Shown here: positions 16,828 through 26,298 of the stretch, one piece after another
Layout: every line of letters starts with the position of its first letter
Position numbering within the stretch: position 1 is the first letter of the stretch
NCBI GenBank assembly: GCA_002304995.1
Contig: DBPV01000097.1
Location: forward strand, 7,434 to 68,554
Direction of reading: 5' to 3'
DNA length: 61,121 nucleotides
DNA from: Syntrophaceae bacterium UBA1411
GTDB lineage: Bacteria > Desulfobacterota > Syntrophia > Syntrophales > Smithellaceae
Program-made: the position numbers and the translations under genes
The notes under the pieces: model-generated
Database searches by the model: none
Told to the model about the DNA's origin: nothing
The model's input: the letters and a program-made list of their open reading frames with translations, nothing else

Positions 16828-19814
16828 TTTTCTTGTCCTCCCAGAGTAATATTGAATTGTTCGGCCAGTGCGGAAACCGCTTTTCTGGCGTTTTCAAAAT
16901 CAAGATCCGCCAAAACGGCCTCCATCTGCCCGAAACGCTCATCGAGCCCCGCAGCGGTGAAGCTTTTTTTCAGCGACTCGAACTGAACCAAGGCTTTCAT
17001 GTCCTGGCGCACAAGCGCGCTGTAGAGGCCGCCCAAGGCGGCGGCGAGCGCATCGAGGTCGAGGGGTTCGGCTGACGGCGCGGCCTGCGGCGGATCGTCC
17101 GCGGGGCCGGGCAGCGCGCGGATGGACCGGCAAACGACGGAGATCTGCCCGGCCAGCACCTTCAGGGCGACCAGACTGTTGTCCCGGGCGCCTTCCCGGA
17201 GCGCTTTTTCCAGCCGTCCGGCGGCCTCGGCCACGTCGGCAAGCGACAGGTTGGCCGCGGCGCCTCTGACGGTATGCGCCTCGGCCGCGGCCCGGCTGTT
17301 GTCGTTTTGCTCCATGGCGCGGGCGATGTCGTCTTCCACCGTTTCATAATGGGCCACAAACGCGGTAAGCAGACGGCGGTAGAGCGCAGCATTGCCTTCT
17401 ACTCTTGCCAGGCCCCGGGCGATGTCGATGCCCGGCAGGAAATCCGGCAATGCGCCGGGGGCGGCAGGCGGCGTCTGTCCGGCGGAGGACGGGGGAGCTG
17501 CCGACGGCCGGGAGGCCAGCCATTTGACCAGGACGGACAGAAGCAAATCGATGTCGAGAGGTTTGGCAATATAGTCGTTCATTCCCGCCGCCAGACAGTC
17601 TTTTTTGGCCCGCACGCTGTTGTCCGCCGTCATGGCGACGATTGGGAGCCCCCGCAGGCGCTCGTCTTTGCGAATGCGCCGGGCGGTTTCCAAACCGCTC
17701 ATTTTCGGAAGCTGGACGTCCATCAAAACAAGGTCGCAGGGCGTTTCGCGAAGGCACGCCAGCGCTTCGGGGCCGTCGGAGACGATGTCGACCGCCAGAC
17801 CGATTTCATTTAAGATTTCCGCGGCCAGTTCCTGATTGATGGGATTATCCTCCACCAGCAGAACCCGGGCGCCCCGGAGGGCCTGATAGGCGCGGCGGCC
17901 GCGGCTCGGGTCCACGGCCCAGGAAAGAGCCTCGTCCGCTTCGGTCGGGCTGCCGTCGTTTTCCCGGGCCCGGGAAAATTCGATGGCGAAGGAAAAGGTG
18001 GTGCCTTCGCCCATCCGGCTTTCCACCTGGATGCGGCCGCCCATCATTTCCACCAGATGCTTGCAGATGGCCAGTCCCAGTCCCGTGCCGCCGAAACGCC
18101 GGGTAATCGTCGTGTCGGCCTGCGAAAAGGGCTTGAAGAGCTTGGCGAGATGTTCGGACGTCATGCCGATGCCCGTGTCTTCAACTGAAAATTTGATCAG
18201 ACAGTCGTCGGCGGTGACGTTCTGCGCCTCGGCGCAAAGATAAACATGGCCCGCGGACGTGAATTTGACGGCGTTGTTGACCAGGTTGAGCAGCACCTGA
18301 CCCAGGCGCAGGGGGTCGCCGACCAGCCGGTCGGGAACATCCTCGCCCACGGACGCTTTGAACACGATGCCCTTCTCTCCGGCTTTTAGGGCCGTCATGT
18401 CCGAGGTGTTGGCGATGATGTCGCGAAGGCTGAAGGGAACGGATTCCATTTCCATGTGCTGCGATTCGATCTTGGAGAAATCGAGCAGGTCGTCGATCAG
18501 CCGCAGGAGGTTGCGGGCGGATCCGGCGATGGTGTTTAAATAATTTCTGAGTTTGACGGGCAGGTCGTTTTGCAGCGCCAAATTTGTAAAACCGATGATG
18601 GCGTTCATCGGCGTGCGGATTTCATGGCTGATATTCGCCAGAAATTCGTTTTTGGACTGCGCCGTCTTTTCGGCCGCTTCCTTGGCGATGCGCAGTTCGT
18701 CGAGCCGCTTGCGCTCGGTGATGTCGCGGAGCAGGCCTTCGTAATACATGACCTTTCCTTCGGCGTCGCGGATGACGTGGGCATCCACGAGCGTGGTGAT
18801 GGGCGTTTTGTCTTTCCGGCGCGCGGCGTATTCAACATCCTTGGCGTAGCCCTGCCTGCCGATGAGGGAAAGCATCTCCCTGATTCTGGCCTGGTCGGAA
18901 TAGATGTCCCGCGGAGGATGATCGTAAATCCGCAGCATTTCGTCCACGGAGTCGTATCCCAGAATTTCCGCCAGCGCCGGATTGGCCATGAGCATCCGAC
19001 CGTCCGGCGCGATCTGAAAAATGCCCTCGTTGGCATTGTAAAAAACGTCCCGGTACCTGGCTTCCGTTTCCCGCAGAGCCATTTGCGAGAATTGCAGCTC
19101 GCGATAGCGGGCGTTGTTTTTTTCGACGATTTTTTCGACGGCCGCCTTGAGCGTCTGCATTTCCTGCGGCAGACGGATAAACGGCATGTACACGTTTTCC
19201 TGGGCTTCCGCTTCGCTGACGCGAAGGGCGTAATCCTCCATCCGCCGCAAGGGGCGGATTACGGTTTTGGCGAGCACGAGATACAGCGTCGCCATGAAAA
19301 TGCACAGGAAAAAGAGGAAATAAGCGGCTTCCGCAAGCAGGGGCCGCAGGAGCTCTTCCCGGCTGAAACGCAATGTGAGCCACACCTCCAGCTCTCCGAT
19401 GGCTTTTACTCCGGCGACAAGCGGGACGGCTTTGGCGATCAGGTCCCCCGCGGTCCGGTCAAAGTCGGCGGGAACCGCGCGCCCTTCGCGATCCCGGCTC
19501 ATGGCGATGATCGTCTGATGGGTGTCCCGGATGACGATGCCGGCGATCGTTTTGTCCTTCATGAAACTTCGAACCACAAGGTCGAGCGTTTCCCGGTCCT
19601 GGCGCGCCAGCGGCGAAGCGGCGGCGACGGAAAGCTGCGCGCAAATCGTGTTCAGGCTGGTCCGGAGCTTATTGGCGGCGTGGTCGTATTCGCGGTAGGC
19701 GTTCAACGCGCCGAAAACGACCGTCACGAGAACCGTTAATGCGGCCAGTGTGAGGAGAATAACGGTTTTCAGGGATTTTGCCGTGTGAGGAGCCTTTCTG
19801 TTGGTGATCGTCAT
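16824..19814 (-). CDS. Hybrid sensor histidine kinase (2TM-PAS-HisKA-HATPase-REC-Hpt)
   Basis: 996 residues. A membrane helix (about 15-40), periplasmic sensor region (41-160), second helix (162-185), HAMP-like linker, and PAS (about 250-365) precede the kinase core. The H box is NEFLANISHEIRTPMNAI with phospho-His H397. HATPase boxes are LVNNAVKFTS, EDTGIGM and GGTGLGLAI (about 510-580). The receiver (about 648-765) has VEDNPINQ and D699 in LVLMDVQLP. A C-terminal Hpt domain has AHTVRGAAANL with H847. This is a complete internal phosphorelay that can pass phosphate to the single-domain regulator encoded immediately downstream. Confidence 0.95.
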   Translation of the reverse strand: MTITNRKAPHTAKSLKTVILLTLAALTVLVTVVFGALNAYREYDHAANKLRTSLNTICAQLSVAAASPLARQDRETLDLVVRSFMKDKTIAGIVIRDTHQTIIAMSRDREGRAVPADFDRTAGDLIAKAVPLVAGVKAIGELEVWLTLRFSREELLRPLLAEAAYFLFFLCIFMATLYLVLAKTVIRPLRRMEDYALRVSEAEAQENVYMPFIRLPQEMQTLKAAVEKIVEKNNARYRELQFSQMALRETEARYRDVFYNANEGIFQIAPDGRMLMANPALAEILGYDSVDEMLRIYDHPPRDIYSDQARIREMLSLIGRQGYAKDVEYAARRKDKTPITTLVDAHVIRDAEGKVMYYEGLLRDITERKRLDELRIAKEAAEKTAQSKNEFLANISHEIRTPMNAIIGFTNLALQNDLPVKLRNYLNTIAGSARNLLRLIDDLLDFSKIESQHMEMESVPFSLRDIIANTSDMTALKAGEKGIVFKASVGEDVPDRLVGDPLRLGQVLLNLVNNAVKFTSAGHVYLCAEAQNVTADDCLIKFSVEDTGIGMTSEHLAKLFKPFSQADTTITRRFGGTGLGLAICKHLVEMMGGRIQVESRMGEGTTFSFAIEFSRARENDGSPTEADEALSWAVDPSRGRRAYQALRGARVLLVEDNPINQELAAEILNEIGLAVDIVSDGPEALACLRETPCDLVLMDVQLPKMSGLETARRIRKDERLRGLPIVAMTADNSVRAKKDCLAAGMNDYIAKPLDIDLLLSVLVKWLASRPSAAPPSSAGQTPPAAPGALPDFLPGIDIARGLARVEGNAALYRRLLTAFVAHYETVEDDIARAMEQNDNSRAAAEAHTVRGAAANLSLADVAEAAGRLEKALREGARDNSLVALKVLAGQISVVCRSIRALPGPADDPPQAAPSAEPLDLDALAAALGGLYSALVRQDMKALVQFESLKKSFTAAGLDERFGQMEAVLADLDFENARKAVSALAEQFNITLGGQEN

Positions 19815-19901
19815 TGATCATGCCTGCCCTACATCATCGATGAAATGTGGTGCCTGTTTTGGGCGCAACTATATGAAATTTATTTGACTCCGTCAATGCC
19901 G

Positions 19902-19920
19902 AAAAAAAACCGGCCGGTTT
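19902..19920 (-). terminator. Weak intrinsic terminator after rlmN
   Basis: On the minus strand AAACCGGCCGGTTT (19907-19920) is followed by a T run (complement of 19902-19909), directly after the rlmN stop. The stem is only about 5 bp around a GGCC loop, so it is weak. Confidence 0.45.
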
Positions 19921-19922
19921 GT

Positions 19923-20975
19923 TCAGAGCCGGGTCATCGAGCCGCTGAGCTGTCCGCAGGCGGCCAGAATGTCGGACCCTTTGCTCTTGCGCAGCATGGC
20001 GGTGAAGTGACGGTCGAGCAGCACCTGCTGAAAGGCCGCAATGGTTGCCGGGGAGGGCGTTTTGTAGGGTGAGCCGGGGTATTCGTTGAAGGCGATCAGG
20101 TTGATCTTGCAGCGCTGGTCCGCAAGGAGCCGGGCGAGCTTTTGGGCGTCGGTCCGCGAGGCGTTGACGCCGTCTATGAGAATATACTCATACGTGAGCA
20201 TCCGGCGGCCCGGCATGGGATACTGTCGGCAGGCCTCCAGAAGCGTCGCCAGGGGGTATTTTCTGTTGACCGGCATGAGCCGGCTGCGGGTTTCATCGTC
20301 GTGGGCGTTTAGCGAAACGGCCAGGTTGATGCAGATGTCGCGGCCCAGCTGCACGATCTGCGGGGCAAGCCCGCAGGTGGAGACGGTGACCCGGCGGGAG
20401 GAAAAGCCCAGGCCGAAATCGCTTGTGAGGATCCGGATGGCCTTCACCGTATTGTCGTAGTTGGCGAGCGGCTCGCCCATGCCCATCAGAACAATGTTGC
20501 CCACGGCTGCTCCCTCGGGCGTTTCCTGCCGGATCGTCACGACCTGGCCTGCGATTTCCGCCGGCGTAAGCTGGCGCTTGAAGCCCTGGCGCGCCGTCAG
20601 GCAGAAGGAACAGCCCATCGCGCAGCCGGCCTGCGTGGAAATGCACAGCGTCCAGTGGTTCTTGCCCGGAATCAGCACGCTTTCGATAAAATGGCCGTCT
20701 TCGAGAGCCAGAAGGACTTTTTGCGTGCCGTCCTGCGATTTCTGAATTTTGGCGATGGACGGCCGGTAGAGCCGGGCCGTGCCGGCCAGCGTCTGACGGA
20801 AATCGCGGGCGAGCGTCGTCATGGCTTCGAAGGAAAGGCAGCCCGACTGGTGGAGCCACTTCATGATCTGGCGGGCGCGGTATTTTTCCTTGCCGGAGGC
20901 GGCAATAAAGTCTTCCAGCTCCGGGAGGGGAAAGTCCAGCAAATTGGGCAAAGCGTGTTGCACGGTCTCAGGCAT
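19923..20975 (-). CDS. rlmN: Dual-specificity RNA methyltransferase RlmN
   Basis: 350 residues. This radical SAM enzyme methylates C2 of A2503 in 23S rRNA and A37 of some tRNAs. The Fe-S motif C118-x3-C122-x2-C125 reads CAMGCSFC. GMGEPLANYDN is the family SAM-contact motif. The N-terminal KYRARQIMKWLHQSG is the RNA-binding start. The methyl-carrying Cys near the C-terminus lies in KGSDILAACGQL. It overlaps the icd gene by 8 bases at its start. Confidence 0.95.
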   Translation of the reverse strand: MPETVQHALPNLLDFPLPELEDFIAASGKEKYRARQIMKWLHQSGCLSFEAMTTLARDFRQTLAGTARLYRPSIAKIQKSQDGTQKVLLALEDGHFIESVLIPGKNHWTLCISTQAGCAMGCSFCLTARQGFKRQLTPAEIAGQVVTIRQETPEGAAVGNIVLMGMGEPLANYDNTVKAIRILTSDFGLGFSSRRVTVSTCGLAPQIVQLGRDICINLAVSLNAHDDETRSRLMPVNRKYPLATLLEACRQYPMPGRRMLTYEYILIDGVNASRTDAQKLARLLADQRCKINLIAFNEYPGSPYKTPSPATIAAFQQVLLDRHFTAMLRKSKGSDILAACGQLSGSMTRL

Positions 20976-22191
20976 CGATTTTTTTCTTCAGGTTTGCGGC
21001 AATGGCGTCAATGAAGCCTTCCGTGTTGACCTTCCGGTTGGTGGAGCGCTTTTCGGCCAGGAGGAGCAGATCGCCCGTCATCACGCCGCTTTCGACCGTG
21101 GCGAGGGCGGCCGCCTCCAGCGTGTCCGCGAAAGCGATGACCTCCGGCGTGCCGTCCAGCTCGCCGCGCTTGCGCAGGCCGCCGGTCCAGGCGAAAATCA
21201 GCGCCATCGAGTTGGAGGAGGTTTCCTCGCCCTTCAGGTGCTTGTAGTAGTGTTTCTGCACCGTGCCGTGCGCGGCTTCGTATTCGTACCAGCCGTGGGG
21301 CGACACCAGGACGGAGGTCATCATGGCCAGCGATCCGCTCGCGGACGCGATCATGTCCGACATCACGTCGCCGTCGTAGTTTTTGAGCGCCCAGAGCATT
21401 CCACCTTCCGTCTTCATGATACGCGCGACCGCGTCGTCGATGAGCGTAAAGAAGTATTCGATGCCCGCCCGGGCAAAACGGTCCTTCCAGTGTTCGGCAA
21501 ATTCGCGGTCAAAGACGTCGCGGAAGCCCGCGTCGTACTTTTTGGAGATCGTGTCCTTGGTGGAAAACCACACGTCGATCTTTTCGGAAAGCGCGTAGGT
21601 GAAGCAGGCCCGGGCGAAGCTCAGCATCGACGCCTCCAGGTTGGAGTTGACCTGGACGATGCCCGCCGAGGGAAAGTCCTTCACGAGTTCCCTCTGCGGC
21701 GGACCGCCGTCGGCCGGCGTGAAAACGACTTCCAGTCTGCCCGCGCCGGGAACGGTCATTTCGAAATTGTCGTAAACGTCGCCGTAGGCGTGGCGGCCGA
21801 TGGTAATCGGTTTTTTCCAGGCGGCGACGCCCGGCCGGATGTTGTTCACGAGGATCGGTTTGCGGAACACCGTGCCGTCGAGCATGGCGCGGATCGTGCC
21901 GTTGGGGCTTTTCCAGGCTTTCTTGAGGTTGTATTCCTTCACCCGGTCTTCGTTGGGCGTGATCGTGGCGCATTTGACGCCGACGCCGTATTTCTGAACG
22001 GCGCGGGCCGCGTCGGCCGTGACCCGGTCGTCCGTGTCGTCGCGGTGCTTGACGTGCAGATCGTAGTAGTCGATGTCCATGTCCAGATAGGGAAGGAGCA
22101 GCTTGTCTTTCACCATCTGCCACATGACGCGGGTCATTTCGTCTCCGTCCATTTCGACGAGGGGGGTTTTCACTTTGATTTTTGGGCTCAT
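20968..22191 (-). CDS. icd: NADP-dependent isocitrate dehydrogenase, eukaryotic-type
   Basis: 407 residues, the length of the homodimeric eukaryotic-like class and not of E. coli Icd. MDGDEMTR at the N-terminus, ATITPNEDRVKEYNLKKAWKSPNGTIR (seen in parts ATITPNEDRV and KSPNGTIR), the metal-binding DDAVA and NYDGDVMSD, and AAHGTVQKHY identify it. It converts isocitrate and NADP to 2-oxoglutarate. It follows aconitase by 32 bases, so two consecutive citrate-cycle steps are co-transcribed; rlmN overlaps downstream. Confidence 0.93.
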   Translation of the reverse strand: MSPKIKVKTPLVEMDGDEMTRVMWQMVKDKLLLPYLDMDIDYYDLHVKHRDDTDDRVTADAARAVQKYGVGVKCATITPNEDRVKEYNLKKAWKSPNGTIRAMLDGTVFRKPILVNNIRPGVAAWKKPITIGRHAYGDVYDNFEMTVPGAGRLEVVFTPADGGPPQRELVKDFPSAGIVQVNSNLEASMLSFARACFTYALSEKIDVWFSTKDTISKKYDAGFRDVFDREFAEHWKDRFARAGIEYFFTLIDDAVARIMKTEGGMLWALKNYDGDVMSDMIASASGSLAMMTSVLVSPHGWYEYEAAHGTVQKHYYKHLKGEETSSNSMALIFAWTGGLRKRGELDGTPEVIAFADTLEAAALATVESGVMTGDLLLLAEKRSTNRKVNTEGFIDAIAANLKKKIDA

Positions 22192-22223
22192 TGCGTTTTA
22201 CTCCATAGGGTGAAAATGCGGAA

Positions 22224-24158
22224 TTATTCCTGACGGCGGACGTTGAGGGCGCCGCCGGCCAGAATCATTTCTTTTTGCCTGGCCGACAGGCTCAGGCGCA
22301 AGGCGAAAGACGCGCCTTTGGTCCGATTGGCGACCGTCAGGATGTCGCTTTCGGCGACGGCCGTTCTCAGACCGGCGATTTCCAGTTCGTCGCCCGCATC
22401 GAGGGCGTCGTAGTCCTTTTCATCGACGAACGTAAGCGGCAGGATGCCGAAGTTGATCAAATTGGCGGCGTGGATTCTTTCCAGGGACTTGGCGAGGACC
22501 GCCCGCACGCCCAGGTACATCGGGCAGATGGCGGCATGCTCGCGCGACGAGCCCTGGCCGTAAGACAGACCGGCCACGATGATGTTGTGCCGGCCCGCTT
22601 CCTTGTTGGCCAGCGCACGGCGGGCAAACGCGGCGTCCACGTTTTCAAAAACGAATTCGGCGTACTTGGGAATGTTCGAGCGGTACTTCATCCGCGCGCC
22701 GGCGGGAATGATGTGGTCGGTCGTGATCTTATCGCCGACCTTGATCGTTACCGGACCGGCAAGCGTGTCGGGCAGCGGCGTGTTGACCGGCGGCTGGCCG
22801 ATGTTTGGGCCGCGGTAGATTTCCACGGTTCGCCCCGTGTCTTCCGGCCGCAGAATCAGACGGTCGTCGATGACCAGCCGTTCGGGCGCCGGCACGTCCG
22901 GGTAGTCCATTTCCAGGTCGCGCGGATCGGTGAAGCGGCCGGTGATGACCGCCGCCGCCGCCGTCTCGGGGCTTACCAGGTAAATGTCGGCGTCGAGCGT
23001 TCCCGACCGGCCGAGGAAATTCCGGTTGGAGGTGCGCAGCGAAACCGCGCCGGACGAGGGACTCTGGCTGTTGCCGATGCAGAAGCCGCAGGCATTTTCC
23101 ATAAGCCGCGCGCCGGAGGCGATCAGATCCGCCAGGTAGCCGTCGCGGGCGAGATTGTCGAGAACCTGCCGGGAGCCCGGCGCCAAAATGAAGCTGACGT
23201 CGGAATGCGCAATCCGGCCTTTGAGGATCCTGGCGACCGTCACCAGATCCTTGTAGGAAGAGTTGGTGCAGCTTCCCAGGCAGACCTGCTGGACAGGGAT
23301 GCCGGTGAGAGACCGGACCGCGGCGATGTTGTCGGGGCTGTGCGGTTTGGCGGCGAGCGGCTCAATCCGGGACAGGTCGATCGTCACGACGCGCGCGTAA
23401 GCTGCGTCGGCATCGGCGCTCAGGGGAACGAAGTGTGCCTCTCTGTCCTGCAGGCGCAGAAACCGGCGGGTCATCTCGTCGCTGGGAAACACGGAGGTCG
23501 TCACGCCGCATTCCGCTCCCATGTTGGTGATGGTGGCGCGCTCCGGGACGCTCAGCGTCGCTGCGCCCTGGCCGCCGTATTCGAAAACGGTTCCGACATT
23601 CCCTTTGGTGGAGAAAATTTCCAGCACTTTGAGGATGATGTCCTTGGCGGAAACCCAGGGTCGAAGCCGGCCTTCGAGGAGAATTTTCACCACGGACGGG
23701 CAGGCGAGGTAAAAGGGTTCTCCCGCCATCGCCTGCGCGACGTCGAGTCCGCCCGCGCCGATGGCGATCATGCCCAGCGCGCCGCAGGTAGGCGTGTGGC
23801 TGTCGGAGCCGATCAGTGTTTTGCCCGGCTGCCCGAAGCGCTCCAGGTGGACCTGGTGGCAGATTCCGTTGCCGGCGCGCGACAGCACGATGCCGAACTT
23901 TTGCGCGACGCTCATCAGGTACCGGTGATCGTCCGCGTTTTCAAAACCGATCTGAATCGTGTTGTGGTCGATGTAGCTGACGGACAGCTCCGTGCGGACC
24001 CGGGGGACGTTCATGGCTTCAAACTGCAGATAAGCCATGGTGCCCGTGGCGTCCTGGGTGAGGGTCTGGTCGATGCGGAGGCCGATTTCCTCGCCGGGCG
24101 CAAGCGTACCGCAAACCAGGTGCCCGGCGAGGATTTTTTCTACGATGTTTTTTCCCAT
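22224..24158 (-). CDS. Aconitate hydratase (about 640-residue form)
   Basis: 644 residues from the ATG at 24158 with AAGGA upstream; the open frame extends upstream, but those residues look like antisense of the OmpA gene. The product begins MGKNIVEKILAGHL like aconitase/homoaconitase family members. The cluster-binding cysteines are in VCLGSCTNSSYKDL and NACGFCIGNS. The swivel domain carries GLSYGQGSSREHAA. This single-chain short form is common in anaerobic and archaeal-like aconitases. It interconverts citrate and isocitrate, in line with icd downstream. Confidence 0.9.
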   Translation of the reverse strand: MGKNIVEKILAGHLVCGTLAPGEEIGLRIDQTLTQDATGTMAYLQFEAMNVPRVRTELSVSYIDHNTIQIGFENADDHRYLMSVAQKFGIVLSRAGNGICHQVHLERFGQPGKTLIGSDSHTPTCGALGMIAIGAGGLDVAQAMAGEPFYLACPSVVKILLEGRLRPWVSAKDIILKVLEIFSTKGNVGTVFEYGGQGAATLSVPERATITNMGAECGVTTSVFPSDEMTRRFLRLQDREAHFVPLSADADAAYARVVTIDLSRIEPLAAKPHSPDNIAAVRSLTGIPVQQVCLGSCTNSSYKDLVTVARILKGRIAHSDVSFILAPGSRQVLDNLARDGYLADLIASGARLMENACGFCIGNSQSPSSGAVSLRTSNRNFLGRSGTLDADIYLVSPETAAAAVITGRFTDPRDLEMDYPDVPAPERLVIDDRLILRPEDTGRTVEIYRGPNIGQPPVNTPLPDTLAGPVTIKVGDKITTDHIIPAGARMKYRSNIPKYAEFVFENVDAAFARRALANKEAGRHNIIVAGLSYGQGSSREHAAICPMYLGVRAVLAKSLERIHAANLINFGILPLTFVDEKDYDALDAGDELEIAGLRTAVAESDILTVANRTKGASFALRLSLSARQKEMILAGGALNVRRQE

Positions 24159-24189
24159 GAAGCTTTCCTTGCTGCAAAACCGGCCGGCG

Positions 24190-24912
24190 CTAATCCTTGG
24201 GCAGCAGAATGATCGCGATCCGGCGGTTCTTCGCCCGGCCTTCGGGCGTCGTGTTGTCCGCGATCGGCTGGTATTCGCCGAACGCCGTCGCCGAGAGAAC
24301 CGACGGATCGATGCCCTGCTGCTGCAGGTAGCGGGAGACGTTGATGGCGCGGGCCGCGGACAATTCCCAGTTGGTGGGATAAATCTTCGCGAGCTTCCCG
24401 GCAATCGGAACGTTGTCCGTATGGCCTTCAATGCGGATGTTTTTGTCTTTCACGTCCTTCAGAATTTCCACCACCCGGTCCAGGACTTCCAGGCCTTCCT
24501 TTTTGACTTTGGCTTCTCCGGAGGCAAAGAGGATTTTATCGACGACGTCCATCGTCAGCTTGCCTTTCAGCTCCTTGATGGTGATCTGCCCCTGGGCGAT
24601 TTCGGTTTTCATCTCCTTGAGCAGCTGCTGATAGGTGCTGCTGGCTTTTTCCTGTTCCTGGGTCTTTTTTGCGGCCCGGTCGAGGCTTTCCGCAAGGCGG
24701 GCTTTGTCGGCTTCCAGATCGGCCACTTTTCCCGTCAGGGACGTCACCTGCTCCGTGAGCCCCTTGTTTTGGGTTTCCAGAGAGGCGATCTGCTGCGTTA
24801 ACTGGTTTGTTTCATCGACTTTCTTCAGATACTTGCTTTCTGCAACCAGGCAGCCGCTGCACAAGAGCGCCAGGGTGAGAAGGCTGATACAGATCAACGC
24901 TGCTTTTTTCAT
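24190..24912 (-). CDS. OmpA-family peptidoglycan-binding lipoprotein
   Basis: 240 residues from the ATG at 24912, chosen for the GGAGG 5 bases upstream. Signal peptide with lipobox LCSGC (C21), then a long coiled coil (about 28-115, TNQLTQQIASLETQNKGL...), then an OmpA C-terminal domain (about 130-240) with IRIEGHTDNVPIAG and WELSAARAINVSRYL that bind peptidoglycan. It anchors the outer membrane to the wall or acts with an export or motor system; which is unclear. It lies 31 bases before the aconitase gene, an odd partner that may only share the transcript. Confidence 0.9.
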   Translation of the reverse strand: MKKAALICISLLTLALLCSGCLVAESKYLKKVDETNQLTQQIASLETQNKGLTEQVTSLTGKVADLEADKARLAESLDRAAKKTQEQEKASSTYQQLLKEMKTEIAQGQITIKELKGKLTMDVVDKILFASGEAKVKKEGLEVLDRVVEILKDVKDKNIRIEGHTDNVPIAGKLAKIYPTNWELSAARAINVSRYLQQQGIDPSVLSATAFGEYQPIADNTTPEGRAKNRRIAIILLPKD

Positions 24913-25034
24913 AACGTCCTCCTTCTTCAATGGATGTGTTACACGTTAGTCGTCTTTAATAGTAAACGATCAAACCGGCAGGATTGACTTCATATAATAA
25001 ACAAACGGCATAATCAACCGGCAAAAAAGCGTTT

Positions 25035-25063
25035 AAAAAAAACAAGGGGCGCCGGCGCCCCTT
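25035..25063 (-). terminator. Intrinsic terminator of the LysM-NlpC/P60 gene
   Basis: Perfect 20-base palindrome AAGGGGCGCCGGCGCCCCTT at 25044-25063. On the minus strand it is followed by G and then eight T (complement of 25035-25042). It lies 31 bases after the stop of the gene ending at 25095. Confidence 0.88.
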
Positions 25064-25094
25064 GGAGGTAAACGGTTTGGAAAAGATTCCACTG

Positions 25095-26042
25095 CTACGT
25101 ACCGCCTTTTCCCTCCAGACCCTTCACGCGGACGGCCCGCTGAAAGCGCTTCTGAAAATAGGGCTGATCCAGGTTGTCGATGCGGACGGCTTTGCCTTTG
25201 TACGACGCATGGACAAATTCGTTGTTGCCGATGTAAATGCCCACGTGGCCGATCGGTTTCCGGGTGCGGAAAAACACCAGATCGCCTTCCACGAGTTCGT
25301 CGCGTTTCACCGGCATGCCGATATTGGACTGCTCCCGCGCGGTGCGGGGAAGCGAAATATCGAAGAATTCGTACATTTTCCGGACAAAAGCGGAGCAGTC
25401 GATGCCTTTGACCGTCGCGCCGCCCAGGCGGTACGGAGCGCCCAGAAAGCCGGTGGCGACCCGGATAAAGAGTTTTCTTTCATCCGCGCTGCCCCATGTG
25501 CCCAAAAGTTCGTCCGTGGATCTTTCTTCGCAGGCGATTTCTGAAGACGACTCGGCCAGGGCCTCTTCGTCCTCTTCATCCAGTAAATCCTCTTCCGGCG
25601 CGGCCGGCGCCTTGGCGGGCGGCTCCGATTTCGCTAAAATCAGCCTCTGGCCGGCGCGCAGGGTTTTTGTGGTGACGTTGTTCATCCGGGCGATCTGCAT
25701 GACGGGTACGCCGGTTTTTTGGGCGATGCTCGGTACGGTATCGCCCCTTTTGACCGTGTAATATTGCGCTGTTGCTTTTACTTTGGCGTCCCGGACGGCT
25801 GTCGGCTCTTTTTGCGAATCTTTTCCCGGGAGGGACAGTTTCTGTCCGGGTTTGACGGTGTTGGCCGTCAGGCGATTGGTCTTTTTGATGTCGTTGACGC
25901 TGACGCCTGTTTTTTTGGAAATGCTGTAAAGGCTGTCGCCTTTTTTGACCTGATAGGATGCGGCCCCGGCCGCGGCATTAAGAAAGAACAAAAGAAAAAA
26001 AACAAACAACCCCGATAATACGAATGATCGCCGTTGCATCAT
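25095..26042 (-). CDS. Secreted LysM-NlpC/P60 peptidoglycan endopeptidase
   Basis: 315 residues with AGGAGG 6 bases before the ATG. Signal peptide (about 1-27), two LysM repeats (about 29-72, 93-137) that bind glycan, an acidic linker (EEDLLDEEDEEALAES), then an NlpC/P60 domain (about 190-305). The catalytic Cys is C216 in GIDCSAF and the His is H266 in IGHVGIY. It cuts peptide bonds in the stem peptides of peptidoglycan in the periplasm. A strong terminator follows. It is divergent from mtgA, whose product builds glycan strands. Confidence 0.92.
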   Translation of the reverse strand: MMQRRSFVLSGLFVFFLLFFLNAAAGAASYQVKKGDSLYSISKKTGVSVNDIKKTNRLTANTVKPGQKLSLPGKDSQKEPTAVRDAKVKATAQYYTVKRGDTVPSIAQKTGVPVMQIARMNNVTTKTLRAGQRLILAKSEPPAKAPAAPEEDLLDEEDEEALAESSSEIACEERSTDELLGTWGSADERKLFIRVATGFLGAPYRLGGATVKGIDCSAFVRKMYEFFDISLPRTAREQSNIGMPVKRDELVEGDLVFFRTRKPIGHVGIYIGNNEFVHASYKGKAVRIDNLDQPYFQKRFQRAVRVKGLEGKGGT

Positions 26043-26298
26043 GAAGCACCTCCTTGTTTTTTGAGGGGGGTCCCATTTTGTTAACGGTGCACAGATTCGG
26101 GCGGTCAGGCCGCCAAGGATATATTCACAAAGGATATTTTACTGCACACAGAAAACGAAGGTTCATCTCAAGTCCATGTCGCCTACTTCGTGTCGGCTAA
26201 CGCATACTAAAAATCAAAAAGCCTGTCAAATTTATTTTGCAATATTTTTGCAGGGGGTATAGGAAGCGACAACCGAAGAAAAACGGGAAGTAAGGATC

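Noticed and set aside
22275..24212. A 645-codon plus-strand open frame opposite aconitase
   Set aside because: Shadow of the aconitase gene, which has all its cluster motifs.
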